Shown here piece by piece: positions 43,109 through 50,475 of a DNA stretch of 64,000 bases. Origin of the DNA: Flavobacterium arcticum (GTDB taxonomy: Bacteria > Bacteroidota > Bacteroidia > Flavobacteriales > Flavobacteriaceae); NCBI RefSeq assembly GCF_003344925.1, contig NZ_CP031188.1, positions 866,501 through 930,500 on the forward strand, read 5' to 3'. The stretch's first letter is position 1. Each line of letters begins with the position of its first letter. Below the pieces are notes generated by a model, which worked only from the letters and a program-made list of their open reading frames with translations, did not search any database and had not been told where the DNA came from. The translations under genes were made by a program, and so were the position numbers.

Positions 43109-43777
43109 ATGATGGATTTGATTTTTAACGAACGAGCTACAGGCGGTAATGATTGGGCAACTATTCTATTTGTCCTCTGTCTTGCATTGATAGCTATAAA
43201 CAAAACTGTATCGGGAAACCGCTTTACTGAATTTATCAGACTTGGATATTCTGACAAATATATGAAGATCTATAAAGATAGTAGTAATATGCTAAGTGGG
43301 TTTACTATTTCTTTTTTTACAATACAGCTCATATCATTTACTTTCCTTGTACAGTTTCTACTAAGCTACTATGGGCTTGCCGAGAAAACAAGCTGGATAA
43401 CCTTTGTACAGATACTCACTTTTATTGCTGTTTTTATACTTTCTAAGTATCTTATCGAGAAAATAATAGCAACTTCATTTAATATCGAAGAGTTTAGCGA
43501 AACCTTTAATTTACATAAAGTTAGTTATAGAACCTACATAGGGCTTATATTGCTACCCGTTAACATTATACTCTTCTATAACAATGACCCTCAGCCTTTT
43601 GTAGTATATATTATTGTAGCCCTTATATTCATCACAAATATTATTTCTTATTTTGTATCATTAAGATTACATCAAAGTTTGATACTTAGCAAATTGTTCT
43701 ATTTTATTTTATATCTTTGCACTCTTGAAATAGCACCCTATTATTTCATGTATTACTGGTTTACAAATAGTAAATAA
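43109..43777 (+). CDS. DUF4271 membrane protein
   Basis: A 222-residue inner-membrane protein with about six hydrophobic segments and the DUF4271 pattern (NDWATILFVLCLALIAINKT, KYMKIYKD). Function unknown; the family is found in Bacteroidota, often right before hemD, as here (15 bp gap). Two tandem ATG codons (43109 and 43112) can start it. A TATCTTTG -7-like box at 43712-43719, inside its 3' end, might give hemD an internal promoter. Confidence 0.84.
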   Translation: MMDLIFNERATGGNDWATILFVLCLALIAINKTVSGNRFTEFIRLGYSDKYMKIYKDSSNMLSGFTISFFTIQLISFTFLVQFLLSYYGLAEKTSWITFVQILTFIAVFILSKYLIEKIIATSFNIEEFSETFNLHKVSYRTYIGLILLPVNIILFYNNDPQPFVVYIIVALIFITNIISYFVSLRLHQSLILSKLFYFILYLCTLEIAPYYFMYYWFTNSK

Positions 43778-43792
43778 AAGACATAAAAAAAT

Positions 43793-44542
43793 ATGAAAGT
43801 GAAAACAATTTTGGTTTCACAACCGGAACCTAAAGTAGAAAATTCACCATACTTTGAATTACAGCAAAAACTGAAAGTAAAAGTAGATTTTAGGCCGTTC
43901 ATTCATGTAGAGGGTGTAAGCGTAAAAGATATAAGACAACAAAAAGTTGACCTTAACAACTATACCGCGATCATTCTTACAAGTAAAAACTCTATAGATC
44001 ATTTTTTTCGTGTAGCAGAAGAAATGCGCTACAAAGTACCAGAAAATATGAAATATTTTTGTCAGAGTGAAGCTGTAGCTTTTTATCTACAAAAATATGT
44101 AGTATATCGAAAAAGAAAGATCTATGTGGGGCAAAAAGACTTTGCAGATATGGCTCCGCTTATCAAAAAGTATAAAGACGAAAAGTTTTTACTCCCTGCA
44201 TCAGATCAGCTTAATGATGATGTACCTACCACATTAGACAAATTAAAGGTAAACTGGACACCAGGTATATTTTATCGCACAGTAATGAGCGATCTTTCTG
44301 ATCTGAAAGATGTATACTATGATATTCTAGTATTCTTTAGCCCAACAGGTATTAAGTCGTTGTTTAAAAACTTTCCAGACTTTAAACAAAATGATACCCG
44401 TATAGCAGTATTTGGCACTACTACCCAAAAAGAAGCCAACGACAGAGACCTACGCATAGATATTATGGCACCTGCACCAGAAACACCATCTATGACTATG
44501 GCATTAGAGAAATACATTTTAGAAGCTAACAAAGCAAAGTAA
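43793..44542 (+). CDS. hemD: Uroporphyrinogen-III synthase
   Basis: A 249-residue protein with the low-conservation HemD pattern: N-terminal VKTILVSQPEP, then AIILTSKNSIDHFF, the second-domain VFFSPTGIKSLF, and AVFGTTTQKEAND near the end. It cyclises hydroxymethylbilane to uroporphyrinogen III in heme synthesis. Sequence similarity in this family is poor, so identification rests on these spaced motifs, the length and its position after DUF4271. Followed by a near-perfect palindromic terminator. Confidence 0.87.
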   Translation: MKVKTILVSQPEPKVENSPYFELQQKLKVKVDFRPFIHVEGVSVKDIRQQKVDLNNYTAIILTSKNSIDHFFRVAEEMRYKVPENMKYFCQSEAVAFYLQKYVVYRKRKIYVGQKDFADMAPLIKKYKDEKFLLPASDQLNDDVPTTLDKLKVNWTPGIFYRTVMSDLSDLKDVYYDILVFFSPTGIKSLFKNFPDFKQNDTRIAVFGTTTQKEANDRDLRIDIMAPAPETPSMTMALEKYILEANKAK

Positions 44543-44564
44543 AACACTTGCCTATATACATAAT

Positions 44565-44596
44565 AAAAAGAGCTACCTTATAAGGTAGCTCTTTTT
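44565..44596. terminator. Terminator of hemD
   Basis: Sixteen-pair palindrome AAAAAGAGCTACCTTA/TAAGGTAGCTCTTTTT with added T. The arms share AAAAAGAGCTACC with the terminator at 7253-7290. Confidence 0.92.
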
Positions 44597-44625
44597 TTAT
44601 ACATTGAAGAAAATTTAAAAAAATA

Positions 44626-44653
44626 AAAAACCGCCCCATCACAGGCGGTTTTT
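44626..44653 (-). terminator. Terminator of pckA
   Basis: Stem AAAAACCGCC/GGCGGTTTTT (44626-44635 with 44644-44653), eight-base loop, T-run on minus, just after the pckA stop. Confidence 0.9.
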
Positions 44654-44675
44654 CGCATCTATTCTAAAATCACAC

Positions 44676-46277
44676 TTATGCCAGTGGGGCACCTGCTAGA
44701 ATTTCTTCATTTGCAAATTCCTCAAACTTGGCAAAATTTTTCTTAAATGATTCAGCTAACTCCTGTGCTTTAGCATCATAAGCCGCTTTATCTTCCCACG
44801 TATTACGAGGGTTAAGTATTTCTGATGGTACATTAGGGCAACTCTGCGGTTTTGCAAGTCCAAATACTTGATGAACTTCAAAGCCTACATTATCAAGTTC
44901 CCCATTAAGAGCAGCTGTAATCATTGCTCTTGTATATTTTAATTTCATTCTGCTTCCGGTACCATAAGCACCACCTGTCCAGCCTGTATTTATAAGCCAT
45001 ACATTAACACCAGATTCTTTCATTTTTGTACTAAGCATCTCGGCATATTTTGTAGGGTGCAGTGGCATAAAAGGCGCACCAAAACAAGCTGAGAAGTTAG
45101 GTTGTGGCTCATTTACACCAGCCTCTGTACCAGCAACCTTAGCGGTATAACCCGATATAAAGTGGTAAGCCGCCTGACCTGGAGTAAGTTTAGATATAGG
45201 AGGCAGTACTCCAAAAGCATCGGCAGTAAGGAAGAATATGTTTTTAGGATTCTTACCTATAGAGCCTGGCTGTACATTATCTATGTGATATATAGGGTAA
45301 CTCACCCTTGTATTTTGGGTTATAGAAGTATCTTCAAAGTCTACAACATTAGTACCTTCTTTAAAAATAACATTTTCTAAGATTGCACCTCTTTTTATAG
45401 CTCTAAAAATATCTGGTTCATTTTCTTCGGTAAGGTTAATTACTTTAGCATAACAACCACCTTCAAAATTAAACACGGTATTCTCATTCGTCCATCCATG
45501 CTCATCATCACCAATCAATTTACGTGCAGGATCGGCAGAAAGCGTTGTTTTTCCTGTACCCGAAAGACCGAAGAATATTGCAGTATCTCCATCTTCACCC
45601 ACATTAGCACTACAATGCATTGGAAGTGCATTTTTATCTACAGGTAATATAAAGTTTAAAGCAGAGAAGATACCCTTTTTCATCTCTCCTGTATAACCTG
45701 TACCACCTATAAGTGCTATTTTACGTGTAAAGTTTAGTATTGCAAAATTGTGTTGACGTGTACCATCTACAGCAGGATCTGCCATAAAGCTTGGCACACA
45801 TATTAGTTTCCAATCTGGTGCGAAATTTTCTAGTTCAGATTCTTCAGGACGAAGAAACATATTATAACAAAAAAGATTCGCCCAAGGCTTTTCTGTAACT
45901 ACTCGTACATTAAGTCTGTAGTTAGAGTCAGCACATACATAACTGTCACGAACATAAACCTCTTTACCAGATAAATATTCAGTAACCTTATTATATAAAG
46001 CATCAAATTTATCACTATCAAAAGGAATATTTACATTACCCCACCATACTTTATCTTCGGTAATACTATCTTTAACAATAAACCTATCCTGAGGTGATCT
46101 TCCTGTAAATTCTCCTGTGTTAATGGCAAGCGCTCCTGTAGAGTTCTCTACACCCTCTCCAGTTTCAATAGAAATATCGTGTAACTCATCTGGAGTTAAC
46201 TGATATTTAACATTCGCGTTCTTAATTCCCATGCTTTCTAACGAAATCGTTTTCGTGAAAAGACCGTGATTCTCCAT
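44676..46277 (-). CDS. pckA: Phosphoenolpyruvate carboxykinase (ATP)
   Basis: A 533-residue gluconeogenic enzyme: oxaloacetate plus ATP to PEP, CO2 and ADP. Clear are the family signature segment NTGEFTGRSPQDRFIV, the kinase P-loop FFGLSGTGKTTLS, the metal-binding LIGDDEHGW and VNTGWTGGAYG. I prefer ATG 46277 (MENHGLF) over the in-frame ATG at 46298: a -7 box TACATTTG at 46311-46318 (minus) puts the transcript start near 46305, too close for the earlier ATG but leaving about 27 nt for the later one. The earlier ATG would give 540 residues. Own terminator. Confidence 0.96.
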   Translation of the reverse strand: MENHGLFTKTISLESMGIKNANVKYQLTPDELHDISIETGEGVENSTGALAINTGEFTGRSPQDRFIVKDSITEDKVWWGNVNIPFDSDKFDALYNKVTEYLSGKEVYVRDSYVCADSNYRLNVRVVTEKPWANLFCYNMFLRPEESELENFAPDWKLICVPSFMADPAVDGTRQHNFAILNFTRKIALIGGTGYTGEMKKGIFSALNFILPVDKNALPMHCSANVGEDGDTAIFFGLSGTGKTTLSADPARKLIGDDEHGWTNENTVFNFEGGCYAKVINLTEENEPDIFRAIKRGAILENVIFKEGTNVVDFEDTSITQNTRVSYPIYHIDNVQPGSIGKNPKNIFFLTADAFGVLPPISKLTPGQAAYHFISGYTAKVAGTEAGVNEPQPNFSACFGAPFMPLHPTKYAEMLSTKMKESGVNVWLINTGWTGGAYGTGSRMKLKYTRAMITAALNGELDNVGFEVHQVFGLAKPQSCPNVPSEILNPRNTWEDKAAYDAKAQELAESFKKNFAKFEEFANEEILAGAPLA

Positions 46278-46310
46278 AACTTTAAGATTAAGTTGCATTA
46301 TTTATGGGCA

Positions 46311-46318
46311 CAAATGTA
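46311..46318 (-). promoter_or_regulatory. -7 box of pckA (TACATTTG)
   Basis: Exact TAnnTTTG on minus; used to choose between the two in-frame ATG codons of pckA. Confidence 0.55.
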
Positions 46319-46355
46319 AAAAATAATTTTATAAATGTGTCGAATTACAATTATT

Positions 46356-46742
46356 TTATCCTTTTCGTTTCATTAAATTTAATAACAGCGTTCCCCAAGC
46401 ACCAATTAATAACAATCCTCCAATAGGAGTAATAATGCCAATCTTCTTGGAATCGAAAGAAAAAAGACCATTACACGCTAAAAAATAAATAGATACAGAG
46501 AAAAATAACACTCCTATTACTACTAAAGTAAAAATAATTTTCTTCGCCTTGTCTGAAATTAATGGCGTCGTACCTACAAATAATAAAAATAGTGCATGAT
46601 ACATTTGGTACCTAACCCCCGTTTCAAAAGTTACAAGCATCTCAGGATCAAGTATTTTTTTTAATCCATGAGCACCAAAAGCACCTAAGCCTATAGCTAT
46701 TATTCCTAACACTGCTGCTGTAACTAAAATTTTTCTGTTCAT
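46356..46742 (-). CDS. DUF423 membrane protein
   Basis: A 128-residue protein with four membrane segments and the DUF423 start (AAVLGIIAIGLGAFGAHGLKK) and GVRYQMYHALFLL, followed by ITPIGGLLLIGAW. Related to YgdD/YwdK proteins; no firm function is known. Monocistronic, ATG at 46742, divergent from the saccharopine-dehydrogenase-like gene. Confidence 0.9.
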   Translation of the reverse strand: MNRKILVTAAVLGIIAIGLGAFGAHGLKKILDPEMLVTFETGVRYQMYHALFLLFVGTTPLISDKAKKIIFTLVVIGVLFFSVSIYFLACNGLFSFDSKKIGIITPIGGLLLIGAWGTLLLNLMKRKG

Positions 46743-46850
46743 TTTCTTCTAATTTATATGGTAAAATTAAAAAGTTTATAGAAATTTACCCCACAAATAT
46801 TTTTATAAATATAACAAATCACTAATTTCGTGTTATAAATTAAAGAAGCT

Positions 46851-48221
46851 ATGAGACACGTTTTAATTATTGGCGCAGGACGTTCGGCTACGTCATTAAT
46901 AGAATACTTGTTACAAAAATCAGAAACCGAAGATCTACATATCACTATTGCCGACCTTTCTATAGAATTGGCGCAAAAGAAAACGAAAAATCACCCAAGA
47001 GCTACTCCTATTGCTTTCGATATTTTTAATGACGAACAACGTAATACTTACATAGGCAACGCCGATATTGTAATATCAATGTTACCTGCACATCTACACT
47101 ATGAAGTAGCTAAAGACTGCGTTAAGCATAAAAAAAATATGGTTACGGCATCTTACATAAGCCCTGCCATGAGAGAACTTGATGCTCAAGTAAGGGAAAA
47201 CAACCTCATTTTCATGAATGAGATAGGCTTAGACCCTGGTGTAGACCATATGAGTGCCATGAAGATTTTGGATGAGATAAGAAGTAAAGGTGGAAAAGTA
47301 TTACTATTCGAATCATTTTGCGGTGGACTGGTAGCTCCAGAATCTGACAATAACATTTGGAACTACAAATTTACATGGAATCCTCGAAATGTTGTATTAG
47401 CAGGACAAGGTGGCGCAGCTAAGTTTATACAAGAGGGTAAGTATAAATATATCCCATACAACAAATTATTTCGTCGAACAGAATTTTTAGAGATTGATGG
47501 CTTTGGTCGTTTTGAAGCCTATGCTAATCGTGACTCCCTTAAATACCGTAGTGTATATGGGCTAGACGACGCTCTTACTCTATATAGAGGTACAATGCGA
47601 AGAGTAGGCTACTCTAAGGCATGGAATATGTTTGTACAACTAGGTATGACAGATGATACTTATGTAATGGAAGACTCTGAAAACATGAGTTATCGTGAGT
47701 TTATTAATTCATTCTTACCTTATCATCCAACAGATTCAATAGAGTTAAAACTAAGACACATATTAAAAGTAGATCAAGACGATATACAGTGGGAAAAACT
47801 ACTAGAGCTTGACATTTTTAATGCCGATAAAAAAATTGGCCTTCGTGATGCTACACCTGCACAAATACTCGAAAAAATACTTTCGGATAAATGGACACTA
47901 AGCCCTGAAGATAAAGATATGATAGTAATGTATCATAAATTTGGCTATGAAATTAATGGTGTAAAAAAACAAATAGATGCTACTATGGTGTGTACAGGTG
48001 AAGATCAAACCTACACGGCAATGGCAAAAACCGTAGGACTACCCGTAGCCATGGCTGCATTACAAATACTAAACGGCAATATTACCCTAAAAGGTGTACA
48101 ATTACCTATATATAAAGAAGTATATGAACCTATACTAAAAGAACTTGAAGAATTTGGGGTTACTTTCTATGAGAAAGAAGTTCCTTACATGGGGTATAAC
48201 CCCGACAATGTAGCGAGCTAA
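46851..48221 (+). CDS. Saccharopine dehydrogenase-family protein
   Basis: A 456-residue oxidoreductase. NAD(P)-binding motif IIGAGRSATS (residues 6-15), DIVISMLPAHLH, and FMNEIGLDPGVDHMSAM, where the fold switches to the saccharopine-reductase C-terminal domain (FESFCGGLVAPE). It resembles the saccharopine-reductase/LYS9 half of the lysine pathway. With glutaryl-CoA dehydrogenase elsewhere in the window, a lysine-degradation role is possible, but bacterial members also have other uses. Monocistronic with a terminator at 48253-48279. Confidence 0.87.
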   Translation: MRHVLIIGAGRSATSLIEYLLQKSETEDLHITIADLSIELAQKKTKNHPRATPIAFDIFNDEQRNTYIGNADIVISMLPAHLHYEVAKDCVKHKKNMVTASYISPAMRELDAQVRENNLIFMNEIGLDPGVDHMSAMKILDEIRSKGGKVLLFESFCGGLVAPESDNNIWNYKFTWNPRNVVLAGQGGAAKFIQEGKYKYIPYNKLFRRTEFLEIDGFGRFEAYANRDSLKYRSVYGLDDALTLYRGTMRRVGYSKAWNMFVQLGMTDDTYVMEDSENMSYREFINSFLPYHPTDSIELKLRHILKVDQDDIQWEKLLELDIFNADKKIGLRDATPAQILEKILSDKWTLSPEDKDMIVMYHKFGYEINGVKKQIDATMVCTGEDQTYTAMAKTVGLPVAMAALQILNGNITLKGVQLPIYKEVYEPILKELEEFGVTFYEKEVPYMGYNPDNVAS

Positions 48222-48252
48222 CCCTAATAACTAACTCAACTTTTTTTTCGAG

Positions 48253-48279
48253 ACCTCCTACGTATTTATACGGGGAGGT
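48253..48279 (+). terminator. Terminator of the saccharopine-dehydrogenase-like gene
   Basis: Outer stem ACCTCC/GGAGGT and inner stem CGTAT/ATACG, followed by TTTTTT. Confidence 0.85.
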
Positions 48280-48368
48280 TTTTTATTTAAAATCAAAGAC
48301 ATTTACCTACTATAAAAAACGGTATTTACACCTAATTATTTTTAGTAACTTCAACTTACCTTTAATAT

Positions 48369-48382
48369 ATCAATATATTGAT
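48369..48382. promoter_or_regulatory. 14 bp perfect palindrome upstream of the cystatin-like gene
   Basis: ATCAATATATTGAT is an exact inverted repeat, 60 bp before the start codon. It could be an operator for a dimeric repressor, but such AT palindromes also arise by chance. Confidence 0.3.
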
Positions 48383-48441
48383 TATCAAAACAGTGAAAAC
48401 GTTAACCACTTAAAAAAAACGGGCGGAACCCAAAAAGCCTT

Positions 48442-48756
48442 ATGAGTAGGGAAAATTTAATTCAACAAAAAATTATGTCAACTAAAGAAGCCACAAAACC
48501 CCATGTAGTTGGAGGATGGTCTGCGTACCACAAACTAACTCCAGAAGATCAAAAAGTGTTTAACGAAGCTATGAAAGGCTTTGTAGGAGTAAAGTACACT
48601 CCGCAATCCGTATCAACACAAGTTGTAGCCGGAATGAATTATCGATTTAAATGCATAGCCTCTATGCCACCATCTGAAGTAGAGTGGGAAGCTATCGTAG
48701 AAATTTTCAGACCTCTTAATGGCGCACCTTATATTACAGGTATTATAAGGCTATAA
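48442..48756 (+). CDS. Cystatin/stefin-like small protein
   Basis: A 104-residue soluble protein with all three contact elements of family I/II cystatins: an N-terminal Gly pair (VVGGWS, G24-G25), the QVVAG loop (Q60 to G64, followed by MNYRFKC), and a second loop near residue 91 (PLNGAPYI). Cystatins block papain-like cysteine proteases by inserting these segments into the active-site cleft. There is no signal peptide, so it is presumably cytoplasmic, like stefins. Two in-frame ATG codons (48442 and 48475) are possible; the later would remove an N-terminal tail. Bacterial cystatins exist but are few; function here is inference. Confidence 0.75.
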   Translation: MSRENLIQQKIMSTKEATKPHVVGGWSAYHKLTPEDQKVFNEAMKGFVGVKYTPQSVSTQVVAGMNYRFKCIASMPPSEVEWEAIVEIFRPLNGAPYITGIIRL

Positions 48757-48786
48757 TTAGCAACTAAATAAATCTTACTATAAAAA

Positions 48787-48818
48787 CAAACCCCGTTACA
48801 ATATTGTAACGGGGTTTG
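48787..48818. terminator. Bidirectional terminator, cystatin-like gene / zinc peptidase
   Basis: Perfect 32 bp palindrome CAAACCCCGTTACAAT and its complement, with T-rich DNA on the minus side after the arm; it sits between the convergent genes. Confidence 0.88.
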
Positions 48819-48839
48819 CTATGTATTATCTTAAAATAT

Positions 48840-49535
48840 TTAATCTCTCCTACCAAACACTAAAAATGCCCAGTATAACAATGAAGCAAGTGCACCAATG
48901 GCAGCTACTACATAGGTACGTGCCGCCCATTTAAGCGAATCTTCTGCACCCGAATATTCTTCTTGCGTAAGCATATTTTTAGTTTTTAACCATTTTAATG
49001 CACGGTTACTAGCATCATACTCTACAGGTAATGTTATAAAACTAAATAATGTAGCAATACCCATAAGTAGTACCCCTGCAACGGCTATATAATAGCCAAA
49101 GCCTAGTTGCGAACCAATACCAAGTATTAAGCCTATAAAAATAAGTGGTCCTGATAATCGTGATGACACATTTACCATAGGTACCATTTTAGAACGAAAC
49201 TGCAACATGCTATACGCATTAGCATGTTGTACAGCGTGCCCTACCTCGTGAGCAGCAACGGCTGCCGCGGCAGCGTTACGCTGATTATATACCGCCTCAC
49301 TAAGGTTTACTGTTTTATTGGCAGGGTTGTAATGGTCAGTAAGGCTACCTGATGTAGAAATTACCTTAACATCATAAATACCATTATCCTGTAACATTTT
49401 TTGTGCAATCTCAGCACCACTCATACCGTTGCGCAAGTGTACTTTAGAGTAGTACTCAAACTTCGATTTAAGTTTTGAACTTACCGCATAACTCACAAGA
49501 GCTATAAGTCCTAATAACACATAATATCCTATCAT
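48840..49535 (-). CDS. Membrane zinc metallopeptidase, YugP family
   Basis: A 231-residue inner-membrane protein with an N-terminal membrane segment, the zinc motif H96-E-V-G-H100 in AAHEVGHAVQH, and two or three further hydrophobic stretches. Length and pattern match the YugP/Zn_peptidase_2 family (membrane-bound putative metallopeptidases). The substrate is not known. ATG at 49535; a TAAATTTG -7 box on minus lies at 49564-49571. Ends in a strong terminator. Confidence 0.9.
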   Translation of the reverse strand: MIGYYVLLGLIALVSYAVSSKLKSKFEYYSKVHLRNGMSGAEIAQKMLQDNGIYDVKVISTSGSLTDHYNPANKTVNLSEAVYNQRNAAAAAVAAHEVGHAVQHANAYSMLQFRSKMVPMVNVSSRLSGPLIFIGLILGIGSQLGFGYYIAVAGVLLMGIATLFSFITLPVEYDASNRALKWLKTKNMLTQEEYSGAEDSLKWAARTYVVAAIGALASLLYWAFLVFGRRD

Positions 49536-49622
49536 TTTTAAATTCTTTTTACAGAATATATAGCAAATTTAAAGCCAATCTTTACAGACTGGCTTTAAAT
49601 GAATTTTTGTCATAATTAACAA

Positions 49623-50333
49623 TTATAGCAAGAAAGTAAGTTTAGCATAAAAGCGCCCTTGCCCGCTCTCTCTAAAAGTATTATTTACATTAGCGTATTC
49701 TGATTTCCATTTTCCGCTTATCAAAGCCCACTCATACCCTACGTTAAGACGCAGCGGAAATGAACTTTTTTGGAAAGCACCAAACGCTAATGATGGTCCT
49801 GCATAAAACTGATTATTATAAAGACTAATATGCCCTGTGTGGGTACCTGGATTAAGATCGTTAAGATCTATAACATTACCTCGGGTAAATAAATCATAAT
49901 TACTGCCTATATAAGACAAATCAGCCCCTGCAGAAAGGTAAAAATTACCCGTATTTACAGGTATATAATGACCTCTCATTTTAATACCAGCAGCAACTGC
50001 TCTTATCCTGTCGGTACTTGTTTTTTTATCAAGATAATTAGTATTAAACTCTATATCTACCAAATAGTCTTCGCCCATAACATTAAACCCAAAAGTCATT
50101 TCGGGTAGTACCTCATCTATACCGGGCATTCCTGCTGCTGCAAGATTATCGCTAATTTTATGATCCTCAAACACTGCTGCCCCAAAGCCAACATAAAAAC
50201 TTGTTTTAGGATTGTTTTCATCTGCCATGGTAGTGGTAGTTGTAGTAGTTGTCGTGGTTGTTACTGTTTCTTGAGCAAGTAATAATGCTTGACCTCCAAA
50301 AAAGCAAATAGTTGCAAATACAATTTTTTTCAT
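49623..50333 (-). CDS. Outer-membrane beta-barrel protein with N-terminal poly-Thr tract
   Basis: A 236-residue exported protein. A signal peptide ends near residue 21 (LLLAQ), next comes a run of eleven Thr (mixed ACN codons), then a domain of alternating aromatic strands (SFYVGFGAAVF, YLSAGADLSYIGSNY, LRLNVGYEWALISG, RFYAKLTFLL) ending in an aromatic/Leu strand as in small outer-membrane barrels. No ligand is suggested. The Thr run would be a flexible, possibly O-glycosylated linker; the codon mix makes slippage unlikely. ATG at 50333. Confidence 0.82.
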   Translation of the reverse strand: MKKIVFATICFFGGQALLLAQETVTTTTTTTTTTTMADENNPKTSFYVGFGAAVFEDHKISDNLAAAGMPGIDEVLPEMTFGFNVMGEDYLVDIEFNTNYLDKKTSTDRIRAVAAGIKMRGHYIPVNTGNFYLSAGADLSYIGSNYDLFTRGNVIDLNDLNPGTHTGHISLYNNQFYAGPSLAFGAFQKSSFPLRLNVGYEWALISGKWKSEYANVNNTFRESGQGRFYAKLTFLL

Positions 50334-50416
50334 AAGTTTTGTTTTTTTAATTGATGATTTGTTTAGGCTCTTTCAAATTGTATGCCAAAAAAACCTTGTT
50401 AATTAATCTTAAAACG

Positions 50417-50454
50417 AAAAAAGCACCAACCATAGTATATGGTTGGTGCTTTTT
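50417..50454 (-). terminator. Terminator of leuS
   Basis: Stem of 16 pairs, AAAAGCACCAACCATA with its complement around a three-base loop (50435-50437). T-runs on both sides; it separates the leuS stop from the upstream gene. Confidence 0.9.
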
Positions 50455-50475
50455 ATCATAGTATACAATAAGTAA

